Positions 35,418 through 44,783 of a stretch of DNA of 64,000 nt are shown here, piece by piece. How positions within the stretch are numbered: position 1 is the stretch's first letter; every line of letters begins with the position of its first letter. Source of the stretch: Marinomonas spartinae (GTDB lineage: Bacteria > Pseudomonadota > Gammaproteobacteria > Pseudomonadales > Marinomonadaceae). The notes below the pieces were generated by a model, which was not told the origin of the DNA, did not search any database, and saw only the letters and a program-made list of their open reading frames with translations. The stretch is taken from contig NZ_JAEMUI010000004.1 in NCBI RefSeq assembly GCF_016461715.1, positions 62,001 to 126,000 of the forward strand. The letters are read 5' to 3'. The translations under genes and the position numbers were made by a program.

Positions 35418-36833
35418 TTAATGAAACAGTAAAGTTGGAAAAATACTCCAAAGGGTGGCAACAGACAGTAATGCACACCCGATCAAGAGCAAACCGTTTA
35501 ATAGTATTCGACGCGCCAAACTCACATTCTGCGCCGCTGTCCAGCGCCATGCGCTCACCCCATTGAACAGCAGCGCCATAACCAACAAACCCAGCTCCAA
35601 AAGCATCACATTATTGCCAACCGCCTGTTTTAGAGTGGCGAATAACGTACTGCCTAGACCGAGCAAAATGCATAGCATCGCCATCGGCGCAAACTGATAG
35701 CCAAAGGCCGCCATGCGCTGGCTCCGGCGAATCTGGTTAGCATGAAAAGCATAACTGGCCAGCCAAGAGCACAATAGCAAAGGCACTGCCAATAAAAGCG
35801 CAAAGCCCAACATGAATCCGCTGATCGAAAAGAAGTCGAGCCACAGGTAATGCTGATTCAAGGCCGCATTTTGATTCATTAACCAGCTAGGCCCAGCTTG
35901 CAACCAGCCATACCAGTGCTGAGATAGGGCAAATTGGCCCAGAGCTTGTCGAAAAGACACATACAGCGGGGTCTGAGCCCATACAAATCCGGCCACCGCC
36001 AACCCTGGCGCAAGCCAAATAAACCAAAGTTCAGACAAGCAAGGGGCGTGACGATCAATCTCAATGATTTCTGTACCAAGCTGGCGTATCTGAACGGTCA
36101 AGCCGCCTTTAGACTCCGGGTTCACACATCGAGCACACTTAATACAGTGACGGGCGGTTTGTTTGGTCGCCAGATCAATACTGGTTGGGCATAAGCCGTT
36201 ATCACGATACCCTTCGCTAATGCGAGAAGTCTGATCCTTTGCATGTTTACGAACCAGATTGACCACTCCTAAGCGGGAAAATACCCCAAGAATGGAACCA
36301 ATAGGGCACAAGTGGCGACACCAAACACGCCGACCTTGTTTGTGTTCACTGCCAAATAACAAGCCGCATCCGACTGCCAGCGCAAAAATAAGCGCAAACA
36401 GCAACAGAGCGGCTCGTAAATCGTCGCGAACATCTAAGGTTTGCGCCCAAATCGTTACCCAAATAAAGCTCATGGCGGTCGTCATTGGATGCTTGATAAA
36501 ACGAGGGATGGGAAAGCGGGCACCAATATGGCTGAACCACTCACTCATGGCGCCCAGTGGACACAAGATGCCACACCACAAACGCCCCACCAGCAATACC
36601 GACAATAACGTGCCCGGATACCATATCGCCCACAACACCCATTCACTAAAAAGCTGACCATTATTCCAGGGTGTTTGCCAGTGATATTGGGGAACGGCTC
36701 CAAACAAGGGGAGGACAAGCAAACAAACTAGCCCAATCAGCATAAACACTTGCCAGTAAAGACTGCGACGGCCAAGCCGAACTAGGCCTTTGTCTAGCCA
36801 ACGCCCTAGACGCGCTTTTTGAGTCATCCTCAT
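35418..36833 (-). CDS. Polytopic 4Fe-4S membrane protein (FtrD/NapH-like polyferredoxin)
   Basis: 471 residues from ATG 36833 (GAGGG upstream; a GTG at 36845 is possible). It has about eight to ten membrane helices. The cysteine motifs are two membrane-associated CxxxCP clusters (LWCGILCPLG and VWCRHLCPIG) and a ferredoxin-like HCIKCARCVNP. It resembles FtrD of FtrABCD ferrous-iron systems and NapH/NosR-type electron carriers, which move electrons across the inner membrane to a periplasmic partner. Here the partners would be the P19-like proteins encoded directly downstream. No FTR1 permease or cupredoxin gene is present in the cluster. Confidence 0.82.
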   Translation of the reverse strand: MRMTQKARLGRWLDKGLVRLGRRSLYWQVFMLIGLVCLLVLPLFGAVPQYHWQTPWNNGQLFSEWVLWAIWYPGTLLSVLLVGRLWCGILCPLGAMSEWFSHIGARFPIPRFIKHPMTTAMSFIWVTIWAQTLDVRDDLRAALLLFALIFALAVGCGLLFGSEHKQGRRVWCRHLCPIGSILGVFSRLGVVNLVRKHAKDQTSRISEGYRDNGLCPTSIDLATKQTARHCIKCARCVNPESKGGLTVQIRQLGTEIIEIDRHAPCLSELWFIWLAPGLAVAGFVWAQTPLYVSFRQALGQFALSQHWYGWLQAGPSWLMNQNAALNQHYLWLDFFSISGFMLGFALLLAVPLLLCSWLASYAFHANQIRRSQRMAAFGYQFAPMAMLCILLGLGSTLFATLKQAVGNNVMLLELGLLVMALLFNGVSAWRWTAAQNVSLARRILLNGLLLIGCALLSVATLWSIFPTLLFH

Positions 36834-36883
36834 GGTCACCCTCACAATTTAACCCAGTAAAACCGTTAAATCGTCTTATCAAC

Positions 36884-36916
36884 AAAAAAACGAAACGAGT
36901 GTATGACTCGTTTCGT
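36884..36916 (-). terminator. Minus-strand terminator between phospholipase and polyferredoxin genes
   Basis: On the minus strand the 11-bp stem ACGAAACGAGT/ACTCGTTTCGT (loop CATAC) is followed by seven T. It lies downstream of the 36949 gene and 50 bases before the polyferredoxin start. Either the latter has its own compact promoter or it is expressed by read-through. Confidence 0.88.
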
Positions 36917-36948
36917 CCGTTCAACTCCTCCTTGAGACAATGCTTATT

Positions 36949-38442
36949 TTAAGAAGAAACTACTTCACCTGTTTTAGGGTTAAGCATCAGAGCGTGGGCT
37001 CTGTGACCATGACCAAAGTACAACATGTGATCCAAGGTGCCCGAATGAGCGTCCATAGAATGACCTGCTCGGCCCAGTCTCCAGTTGTCTTCGATAAAGC
37101 GCATAATCGAACTTTGATCCGTCACACTATGATCAACAAAGTTTTGTTTGGCGTAAGGAGAGATCACCAATAAAGGTAAGCGCGGACCATAACCATGGCG
37201 GCCTGTTACATTAGCAAAGTGGTTTTTTGGCGGCATGACATGGTCGTAGTAACCATCGGAATCGTCATAAGCAATCACGATTAAGGTGTCTTTCCAAGTA
37301 GGCAGTTTTTCAAGACGGTTAATCGTCTTAACCAAGAAACGCTGCTCATCTAATGGGTTTGAGTAACCAGCATGACCGTCTTCAATGCCCTTCGCTTTCA
37401 AGAAAGCCACCGCTGGAAGATGACCTGAATCCGCCGCTTTCCAGAAAGTTTTCAAGCTGTACTGGTGGTTCGCTTGATCCGTTTTACCCACCATTGCAAT
37501 GCTTGAAGGTGGTAAGTGGTGAGGGTTAGCTGTGGATTGAAAGTATTGGAACGGTTCATGGTGAGGAATGTAATCCCCTTTCACACCACCGAATTCATTG
37601 GTACTTTTCGCGCCACACACAGCAAAGCCATTTTGGTAACTGGTTGGATCAAAACCGCCTTCGAACCAGCCCCAAGTGACGTGTTTCTTATTTAACAAAT
37701 CACCAATATTTTTCCCCGTCAATACCACGCGTCTGTGAGGATCCACCGCATTTAAGTTCGTCTCAAATTTTTTCGCATCGGCGGCATCTTTATAAGCACA
37801 ATCGTCTAGGCGAGGGTTATCATCGCTCACGAGATTGCCCCCTTCTACACCGGGCGTCGCCTTCTCGATCACAGGACCTGTGCGACCCGCTGCTAGGTTT
37901 AATGCCCCTGGGCTGGATGGACCAAAGATGGTGCCGTAAGAGTTATCGCTCATCGCAAAGTGTTGCGCATAATTCCACAACGCTGTCACGCTATTACCAT
38001 CGTAATATCCCATCACCTGACGCTGACCAACTTTGGAATATTTGTCCCCGGTTTTTTCATAAAACTGGTTCATCAAACCACCGTTGTAAGCATCTTGTTC
38101 CGCTTCATAACCGTGGTCTTGGTCAAATGGCTCTTGGTTGCGTGGCAGCAAGAATGGATTAAGCGCGTTAGGATTATGTGTCAGCAACTGTTCCGTTAAG
38201 GTGTTCACCGCAGGCGTGTTGGCTTTAGCATGGAAAGCGGGCTCCCCTTTTGGGTTGGTCGCATGGGGGTAAGTACCAAAGTAGTGATCAAAAGACACGT
38301 TTTCTTGGAAAATCACGACAACGTGTTTAATCGGTGTTTTTGTATGATGAGACATACTGGACGCATGGGCCACAGTAGATAAACACAAAGGCAGAGCGAG
38401 TGCAGTACACGCACTTAACAGCGATGGTTTGAGCAAACTCAT
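36949..38442 (-). CDS. Secreted phosphoesterase (phospholipase C/acid phosphatase AcpA-like)
   Basis: 497 residues with a signal peptide (about 1-27, ending AHA). Phosphoesterase family PF04185: FQENVSFDHYFGTYP with E47 and N48, the nucleophile-region FGPSSPGALN, and YDDSDGYYDHVMPP with the Asp-Asp pair. These match the metal and nucleophile residues of Francisella AcpA, so I expect an active periplasmic or secreted phosphatase or phospholipase C. It is paralogous to the gene at 32994, which has lost these residues. A terminator follows. A Fur-box-like site lies about 190 bases upstream. Confidence 0.87.
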   Translation of the reverse strand: MSLLKPSLLSACTALALPLCLSTVAHASSMSHHTKTPIKHVVVIFQENVSFDHYFGTYPHATNPKGEPAFHAKANTPAVNTLTEQLLTHNPNALNPFLLPRNQEPFDQDHGYEAEQDAYNGGLMNQFYEKTGDKYSKVGQRQVMGYYDGNSVTALWNYAQHFAMSDNSYGTIFGPSSPGALNLAAGRTGPVIEKATPGVEGGNLVSDDNPRLDDCAYKDAADAKKFETNLNAVDPHRRVVLTGKNIGDLLNKKHVTWGWFEGGFDPTSYQNGFAVCGAKSTNEFGGVKGDYIPHHEPFQYFQSTANPHHLPPSSIAMVGKTDQANHQYSLKTFWKAADSGHLPAVAFLKAKGIEDGHAGYSNPLDEQRFLVKTINRLEKLPTWKDTLIVIAYDDSDGYYDHVMPPKNHFANVTGRHGYGPRLPLLVISPYAKQNFVDHSVTDQSSIMRFIEDNWRLGRAGHSMDAHSGTLDHMLYFGHGHRAHALMLNPKTGEVVSS

Positions 38443-38627
38443 TGGACGACCCTCTGATAGGCATTGATGGATTATATGTACTAGAGTAAGTAGAAATGCT
38501 TACTTGGGGGTGAGACTAGAGTGGATAAATGACAGTATCATGTCATAAATGTGACCTAGCGCCAGCTTACAGATAACTTACTATTACCCGCAAAAACCAT
38601 GACGCTAGGCCTATTTATATACACTTT

Positions 38628-38646
38628 GTAAATGATTCTTATGTTT
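38628..38646 (-). promoter_or_regulatory. Fur-box-like site upstream of the phosphoesterase gene
   Basis: TGTAAATGATTCTTATGTT matches the AATGATTCTCATT core seen in gammaproteobacterial Fur boxes at most positions, and an AT-rich TATATAAAT stretch lies just downstream on the minus strand. It is in the only sizeable gap of this gene block. The match is imperfect and the role is inferred from the iron-related genes that follow. Confidence 0.35.
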
Positions 38647-38703
38647 TTTTGACTATTATCCTTCAATCACTAAGTGACTTTCCTAGGAAAAAGATCGTCT
38701 GTT

Positions 38704-39882
38704 TTAATCCTTTTTATACACCACTTTAAAAGCTAATAATTGCGTCACTTCCGATGCATTGAAATTATTATCGGATATAAGAACCAGTGTTCGTTGACCA
38801 TTCGCTAATTTGGGCCCCCATGTGATACCTTCGATGTTATCGAGTTTCGGTAGACGCTTGTCATCATTCAAATTCAGCAACAAGTGTTTTTTCATCGGCA
38901 GATATTGTCCTGGTACCAAGGTTTGCACCCCAATAACGTTAGTCGCGTTATCAATATCCGCCTGATAGATACGAATATAATCATGATAGTGCCCTGCGGC
39001 ATCCTGAATGCCTGCACGCTCCACAACTAATAACTGTTGACTGTTCAACGCCAAAATTTCTGACACGCCATTGTCGGCGTGTTTACCTGCTCCTGGCTTC
39101 GCTGGCAGTGGATCAATCGGGTATACGTACTCACCGATAACATCCCCTAACTCATCATAACGAATTACTCGGGAATACGCGCCTTTCGTCAAAGAAGGCA
39201 ATGCGCCATCTTGCTTTAAAGGAGCTTCCATTGCGGCAAAGTACATTTTTCCATTGGGAGTAAAGCTACTGCCTTCTAGAGCAAAATTATCGCGAAAGCC
39301 CACTTGGTTATTGTTCGGGTCATAGCGGTAGGCTTGTGGAATGGGTAAATCATCAAAGTAATGACCATCCATAAACGCATCGCGGATAAAAGGGCTCATC
39401 CCTAGAGCACGATCCCCTTCACTGGTATAACGAAAACCCGTTGTGAAGGGATTAAAACGAATAGACTCAAAATCCGGCACCATTCCCTTATGATCTTTTT
39501 CATAGGTTTCCTTACTCGGATAAAGGGTGTCATCAGGCTGATAAAGGGAAATCATCTTGGTTAAGGTCATCGGGCCGACTTTATCTTTGGTAACCGACAT
39601 ACTCCCCAAATACGCACGTGCTGGCCCTTTACTGGCTCTGTCATCGCTGATCATCAACCATTGTTTGCGATCCGCACTGTAATCAATCCCTGACAAACCA
39701 CCGACTAAGACATGATCAAATTTTGTATCATTTGGAATAATGTATTCCCCAATGTAATCCAGTCGAGAGATGGGGAAGTTAGACGAATTGTCATCCAGTA
39801 TAGAGTCAGTATTAGAAGCAGCCTCTGCAGTGAGTGACATGCAACTTAGCAGCAAACACGCCACTATATGTGATTGTTTCAT
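38704..39882 (-). CDS. Esterase-like activity of phytase family protein, secreted
   Basis: 392 residues from ATG 39882 (AGGAG 5 bases upstream). Signal peptide about 1-23 (ending AEA). It matches the phytase-like beta-propeller family (PF13449): GGLSGIDYS, DFESIRF, FALEGSSFTPNG, and DNIEGITWGP. Members hydrolyse phosphoesters or carboxyl esters; many are uncharacterised. It is exported. It lies upstream in the same direction as the phosphoesterase genes, and together they suggest scavenging of organic phosphate. Confidence 0.83.
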   Translation of the reverse strand: MKQSHIVACLLLSCMSLTAEAASNTDSILDDNSSNFPISRLDYIGEYIIPNDTKFDHVLVGGLSGIDYSADRKQWLMISDDRASKGPARAYLGSMSVTKDKVGPMTLTKMISLYQPDDTLYPSKETYEKDHKGMVPDFESIRFNPFTTGFRYTSEGDRALGMSPFIRDAFMDGHYFDDLPIPQAYRYDPNNNQVGFRDNFALEGSSFTPNGKMYFAAMEAPLKQDGALPSLTKGAYSRVIRYDELGDVIGEYVYPIDPLPAKPGAGKHADNGVSEILALNSQQLLVVERAGIQDAAGHYHDYIRIYQADIDNATNVIGVQTLVPGQYLPMKKHLLLNLNDDKRLPKLDNIEGITWGPKLANGQRTLVLISDNNFNASEVTQLLAFKVVYKKD

Positions 39883-39955
39883 TTGTACTCCTTTCACTCT
39901 TACTCTTATAGGTGTTTCTCATTCTCAATAATGTGTACTTGCCGCTATCGACGGG

Positions 39956-40006
39956 CAAATAGTGACTCATAACAAATAGTGACTCATAACAAATAGTGAC
40001 TTATAA
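39956..40006. repeat. 17-bp tandem repeat, three copies
   Basis: CAAATAGTGACTCATAA is present at 39956-39972 and 39973-39989, with a third copy having one C-to-T change at 39990-40006. It is intergenic, between the phytase-like and hydroxylase genes. Confidence 0.95.
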
Positions 40007-40056
40007 ATAGAGACATGCAAAAGCACTGACCGAGCGCATCAAAAAACGCCTATCCA

Positions 40057-40731
40057 TTACTGGATCTGCGCTTTTCGAACCGCCTCTTTAAACTCTTCAG
40101 TCTGCCTTAATGCAGCTAAAATCCGCTCGTACAACCAATTCAAATGCCAAGGCAAACGACGTTTCACATCCAGTAATAACACCACCCGAGTCGATGGGGT
40201 GAAATTAGACGCACCATGAGGGAAAGCATCGTCCCACAGCAAGCCTGTACCTTCGGTTAAGTCCACACGCTGGCCATCAATAGTAAGAAAACACTCGCCG
40301 GGGGCCACAAACAAAGGCAAGTGATAGCGCATCACGCCTTTATTCGGTCCTTTGTGAATAGGCACATCTTTTCCCGCTTCCATACAAGAAATCAACGCAC
40401 TACTAATAAGCAGGTCGTTCTCGCGCACCAAACGCACCAAGGTCGGACTGATGGACTCATTCATGTACACACCATACATTTTGACAATGGCGGTTTTCCA
40501 CTTGTGTGAGTCGGTATTGGCAATGTCGTATTGATGGGCATCCACTTGGCTAAACTCCGGTACCTGCTGCCATTTTGACTCTAGATAGTGTCCCACTTCA
40601 TGCCTAATCTGTTGCCAGTTGTCTTCAAATGCCTGACCCTGTGGGAACAGTTGCGATTTATCTAATATGGGTTCATTACGAATCCATAGTCTGAAATACT
40701 TATCAACACAAAAAGCCAGCACACGCTTCAT
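40057..40731 (-). CDS. Aspartyl/asparaginyl beta-hydroxylase-family dioxygenase (LpxO-like)
   Basis: 224 residues from ATG 40731 (GGGAG 8 bases upstream); the TTG at 40746 is a poorer start. The Fe(II)/2-oxoglutarate double-stranded beta helix has MRYHLPLFV with the first His, GTGLLWDDAFPHGASN with the second His, and a downstream Arg (TRVVLLLDV). Relatives include LpxO, which 2-hydroxylates lipid A acyl chains, and protein beta-hydroxylases. Lipid A or envelope modification fits the neighbouring envelope genes but is inferred. Confidence 0.83.
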   Translation of the reverse strand: MKRVLAFCVDKYFRLWIRNEPILDKSQLFPQGQAFEDNWQQIRHEVGHYLESKWQQVPEFSQVDAHQYDIANTDSHKWKTAIVKMYGVYMNESISPTLVRLVRENDLLISSALISCMEAGKDVPIHKGPNKGVMRYHLPLFVAPGECFLTIDGQRVDLTEGTGLLWDDAFPHGASNFTPSTRVVLLLDVKRRLPWHLNWLYERILAALRQTEEFKEAVRKAQIQ

Positions 40732-40783
40732 ACAGCAATCTCCCAATTACGCCCTTCAATGTACTTAGACTAGTCCTAAATCA

Positions 40784-42634
40784 TTACTGTTTATTGAGGC
40801 TCACTATCGATTGCTCATCATCAATCATAGCTCTCATAATACTTTCAACTGAGTCATAGTGTTTCGCAGGTACCTGTCGGACTTTTAAAATCAGTTCACG
40901 ATCCACTACCATACTATGGCCTTTCAAATGATAGCTCGCCACATAATCGCCAACAGAATTACGTACATTCACATTTGGTGGCAAATCGTCAAAGCGATAA
41001 CCCTTAGGTGGCGTGAGAGTAAAGTGCCAATGCAAGTCTTTAGGCTGTAACATCACAGGATAACGACGTACCGCATCTTCCCGCAAATATTGCTGTGGCG
41101 GATCTTGTGGGGCAAAATTTGGCATATCTGGCAAGACAAATGCCCGCGTTCCCACATGCAAGGCTTTGCGCGAGATCCAATCCATCGAAAAGCTAAAAGG
41201 CACATCCAAATTATGAGGATCCGTTGTTTTAATATGTCCAAACCCATAGTGGGGCAACAAGGATAATGCCTGCTTCAGCGCATCTTGTCGGTTCTCTTTA
41301 TTCGACAACTGATAGCGCAAATAAGAGGCCAATATAGGCGACATGCTAACGTACGCTTTGCCCTTAATGGTGCCATCACGACTAATTTTAATGTCGCCGT
41401 TGGTGACAAAACGCGCCTCTCTAGGGATTACTTTCGGCGTACGAGTCAGCTTTGGATGCTTACCCACTAACAGGACTTGTTTATTGCTTAAGCCATAATC
41501 CAACACCCCAAATGAGGCGCTTTGATCAGTCGGGTTAGCGTATAAGTGAAATTCTGGCAAATAGATAATCATGTGGTTAAAGGCTTCCACAGAAGGTGCG
41601 GGCCAATCCACATTACGGTTACTCCAATTGATGATCGCGGGATCCGACTTAATGCCTTTTGCGGTCAATAAAGCCTGCAATAACACCACATGGTCTTTGC
41701 AATCGCCATAACCATTCTCCAGCACTTGATTGGCACTATGAGGAATCCAACTCGAATTGGCGGTTAAATACATCGCCACATAGCGAATGTTTTTCGTCAC
41801 CCAGTCGTATAATGCACGTGCCGCCGCTTTGCCCTGTTTACCTTGGGTAATGTGATTCGCCAACGCTTGGATTTCGGGGGTTACATCCGCTTTGTTAGCC
41901 GATAAATGATAATAGTCCTTTGCTAACTCAAGGTAACTGGTGATGGTCGATACACTCAACAGGGGGCTAAGATCCAATGGGTTAGGCATATGATTTTCGT
42001 ACAATGAAGGAGAAGCACCACGCATATGATATTGGCCCGTGATTACCCGACGGTCTCCTTCGATCTTATTGGTATACTGAAAACCATTCTGGGCGCCAAC
42101 ACTCAAGGGCAGAGAAGCAGGGGCATATAACGTCACATAGACATCACCATTGTGGAAAATTCCCGCCGAAAACGCATCACTATAACCCAGTTTATAGGCT
42201 TTAAAGGTCGTGATCTTCACCTCTGCGTGCACTTTAGAGCCAATTTTTACTTGCGGAAACAATATGGTCGCCGTCTTGGTGGAGACAAAGCCTGGCGCAT
42301 CTTGCGCGGCGGCACTAGGCCGGATTAATACACTGCTGGCTGGCACATCGATTTTCTGTCCATCCGGTTGAAGAACCCAAGCACTCAACAGTTTATAGGT
42401 CTGATTATGGGGGTCAAAGGTAGTCGAAAACTGTCCGGCATTATCAATGTCGGTCGCCCTAAGTACCGTGCGATCAAACGTCGTCACATCCGAATAGGTT
42501 TTATCTTTATGCAAATGCACCACATCATGAATCTGGTATTCTGATGTTTTCACACTCGCCATTGCCGGCAAGCTTCCCCATGCAAACATCAAAACCAAGC
42601 CTAACGTCGTCGTCACTCGATGGAATCTCAACAT
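40784..42634 (-). CDS. DUF3857 and transglutaminase-like domain protein, exported
   Basis: 616 residues; signal peptide about 1-26 (ending AMA). The DUF3857 domain (about 40-220) is followed by a transglutaminase-like core with catalytic-type Cys in YGDCKDH, His in FNHMIIYLP and Asp in NPTDQS, then a C-terminal DUF2569-like beta region. Such proteins are periplasmic or outer-membrane anchored and of unknown substrate, and some sit in polysaccharide or envelope loci. The catalytic triad is intact. It is the first gene of the minus-strand envelope block. Confidence 0.82.
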   Translation of the reverse strand: MLRFHRVTTTLGLVLMFAWGSLPAMASVKTSEYQIHDVVHLHKDKTYSDVTTFDRTVLRATDIDNAGQFSTTFDPHNQTYKLLSAWVLQPDGQKIDVPASSVLIRPSAAAQDAPGFVSTKTATILFPQVKIGSKVHAEVKITTFKAYKLGYSDAFSAGIFHNGDVYVTLYAPASLPLSVGAQNGFQYTNKIEGDRRVITGQYHMRGASPSLYENHMPNPLDLSPLLSVSTITSYLELAKDYYHLSANKADVTPEIQALANHITQGKQGKAAARALYDWVTKNIRYVAMYLTANSSWIPHSANQVLENGYGDCKDHVVLLQALLTAKGIKSDPAIINWSNRNVDWPAPSVEAFNHMIIYLPEFHLYANPTDQSASFGVLDYGLSNKQVLLVGKHPKLTRTPKVIPREARFVTNGDIKISRDGTIKGKAYVSMSPILASYLRYQLSNKENRQDALKQALSLLPHYGFGHIKTTDPHNLDVPFSFSMDWISRKALHVGTRAFVLPDMPNFAPQDPPQQYLREDAVRRYPVMLQPKDLHWHFTLTPPKGYRFDDLPPNVNVRNSVGDYVASYHLKGHSMVVDRELILKVRQVPAKHYDSVESIMRAMIDDEQSIVSLNKQ

Positions 42635-42885
42635 ATGTCTCTCTACTCACTTGTTTACTCAGTGGTCGCGGGTACTCTGTGGCAGTACAACCACTGTATA
42701 CAGATATGGCACAACCGTGCTTTAGCAAATGTATCCGCTTCACTGACAAAAAGCCTCTTTAAAAAAACGGCGAATAACACTCTTCCTTTTTTATAGCATT
42801 TCTTTTGTTTATATAGACACGCAGAACAATAAACTGACAAAATTGACGACTTGTTGTGACGCTCTTTTATGACACCTTCGACGAT

Positions 42886-43806
42886 TTAGGAGCGCTTCGA
42901 TAGATTTTGTTGCGGCATTAAAAAGCCTTGTTTGAAGTAGTCGCGAATGGCACTCATTGCCGGCGTAAACACTTTATCCCGACGCCAAGCAAGACCCACA
43001 CTCATGGGGAACACAGCATCATCCAGCAAACGCGTTTCGATACGCCGACCTTCCAAGGACCAAGGGCGATACACCAAATCCGATAAAATCGCCACACCTA
43101 GCCCATTAGCAACCATGCTCCTAACTGACTCAACGGAAGAGGTGCGCAAAATAATATTGGGCTCAAGTTGTTTGCGTTTCCAGTAACGCATGGCACTTTG
43201 ATCGGCTTCGTCTACGGTGAGCATGATAAAAGGCTCTTTGACAATATCTTCCAGGACCAAATCCGTTTTGCGGCTAAATGGGTGATTACTGGGCATCCAA
43301 AGCCGCCTTTCAGAAACAAATAAGCGCTCTGATTTGATGTCTGGGTGAGTCAAGTTATCCGTTAGCACCACCGCCATATCGATAGAATCATCCGCAAGAC
43401 GAGCTTCGATATTCACCCGCTCATACTCAAACAACTCCATGGCGATATTCGGATACCACTGGGACAAACGCTGCAAATGGTAAGGCAAAAAATACCCTTG
43501 TACGGTGTAACTGGCGGCAAGGCGCACTTTCCCTTCGGCATCATCATCGGTATGAGGTAGATTTAGCGCTTCATCGACACTGCGTAAGACTTGATAGGCG
43601 TGATTTAAAAAATGTCGCCCTCGATCCGTCAGGCTGACACCTTGCGTACTGCGTAAAAAGAGTTCTACCCCTAATAAATCTTCCAAATCGCGAATCGCAG
43701 TCGTGACTGCCGACTGAGAAATATTAAGATGAATAGCCGCCTGGGAAACCTGACCAATTTCAGCAGTGGCCACAAAATATCTTAACTGTCTGATCGTTAG
43801 CGCCAT
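42886..43806 (-). CDS. LysR-family regulator of the pxp/carboxylase operon
   Basis: 306 residues. HTH at about 16-36 (GQVSQAAIHLNISQSAVTTAI), then an effector domain from about 90. It is divergent from pxpA with a T-N11-A palindrome between them, so it is very probably the activator of the downstream biotin-carboxylase-like operon, responding to its substrate. Confidence 0.88.
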   Translation of the reverse strand: MALTIRQLRYFVATAEIGQVSQAAIHLNISQSAVTTAIRDLEDLLGVELFLRSTQGVSLTDRGRHFLNHAYQVLRSVDEALNLPHTDDDAEGKVRLAASYTVQGYFLPYHLQRLSQWYPNIAMELFEYERVNIEARLADDSIDMAVVLTDNLTHPDIKSERLFVSERRLWMPSNHPFSRKTDLVLEDIVKEPFIMLTVDEADQSAMRYWKRKQLEPNIILRTSSVESVRSMVANGLGVAILSDLVYRPWSLEGRRIETRLLDDAVFPMSVGLAWRRDKVFTPAMSAIRDYFKQGFLMPQQNLSKRS

Positions 43807-43822
43807 CGTCCACCCACCTTAT

Positions 43823-43837
43823 ATCTGTTTTTTAGAT
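43823..43837. promoter_or_regulatory. LysR box upstream of pxpA
   Basis: ATCTGTTTTTTAGAT is an inverted repeat ATCT-N7-AGAT with T-N11-A geometry. It lies 17 bases from the LysR start and 85 bases from the pxpA start. Confidence 0.6.
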
Positions 43838-43921
43838 ACTACCCTATCAAAAAATAGATCTTTTTAAACACCACGTTTCATTTATATAGTGATTGAACAT
43901 AAAAACAGAAAGGACAGTTTG

Positions 43922-44686
43922 ATGAGATTAGTAGACCTCAATTCGGATATGGGAGAAGGCTTTGGCCCTTGGACCATTGGCGATGGTGTTGATGAACACA
44001 TCATGCCATTAATCAGCTCCGCTAACATCGCCACCGGATTTCATGCAGGTGACCCAACCACGATGGCTCAGACCGTCAAAATGGCAGCACAGCATGGTGT
44101 ATCCATTGGCGCCCATCCTGGCTTTCGGGATCTAGTGGGCTTTGGCCGACGTCATATGATCGCCTCAGCAGACGAGTTGGTGAACGACATCCTCTATCAA
44201 GTTGGCGCATTGCGTGAAATTGCGAAATTGCACGGTCTTACCTTGCAACATGTCAAACCCCATGGAGCGCTTTACATGCACGTGGCTAGCAATGACGAGA
44301 TCGCGGAACTTTTGGTAGAAAAACTGCACGCGTTGTCACCAGAGCTAATGTTGTATGCGATGCATGGTTCGAATGTTCATAAGGTAGCCAAACGGGTAGG
44401 TCATCCTGTGATCTGTGAATTTTATGCAGATCGTGACTACGACCTTTCTGGTTCCATTGTCTTCACCCGTCGCGTTGGCGCGTTGGACCCAGAACAGGTA
44501 GCCCAAAAAGTTCTCCGAGCCTGCCAAGAAGGCAAAGTCCGCACGGTAGAAGGCGAAGACATCCCAATCGAATTCGACTCAATTTGTATTCACAGTGATA
44601 CCCCCGGTGCCCTAGCGCTGGTGGAAGCGACTTATAAAGCCTTGCACGAAGCGGAGATAGACATTCGCTCACCAAGCCAATCATAG
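43922..44686 (+). CDS. pxpA: 5-oxoprolinase subunit A / LamB-YcsF family protein
   Basis: 254 residues from ATG 43922 (AAAGGA 7 bases upstream; the GTG at 43889 is rejected). The family opening is complete: [13 protein letters not shown], then [28 protein letters not shown] and VKPHGALY. In E. coli PxpA works with PxpB and PxpC to hydrolyse 5-oxoproline using ATP. Here a biotin carrier and a biotin carboxylase lie between pxpA and pxpB, so the complex may instead be, or also be, a biotin-dependent carboxylase. It is cytosolic. Confidence 0.9.
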   Translation: MRLVDLNSDMGEGFGPWTIGDGVDEHIMPLISSANIATGFHAGDPTTMAQTVKMAAQHGVSIGAHPGFRDLVGFGRRHMIASADELVNDILYQVGALREIAKLHGLTLQHVKPHGALYMHVASNDEIAELLVEKLHALSPELMLYAMHGSNVHKVAKRVGHPVICEFYADRDYDLSGSIVFTRRVGALDPEQVAQKVLRACQEGKVRTVEGEDIPIEFDSICIHSDTPGALALVEATYKALHEAEIDIRSPSQS

Positions 44687-44783
44687 CGAGGTTAAGCATT
44701 TGAAATAGCAGGCTTTTGACGCATTTTTAAAGCAGAAAAGATTCTTATAAAAGAACAATATAATCATTCAAGAGGAACAAAAC

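Noticed and set aside
39956..40006. Direct repeats considered as a CRISPR array
   Set aside because: Units are contiguous, 17 bp, without spacers, and no cas genes are present.
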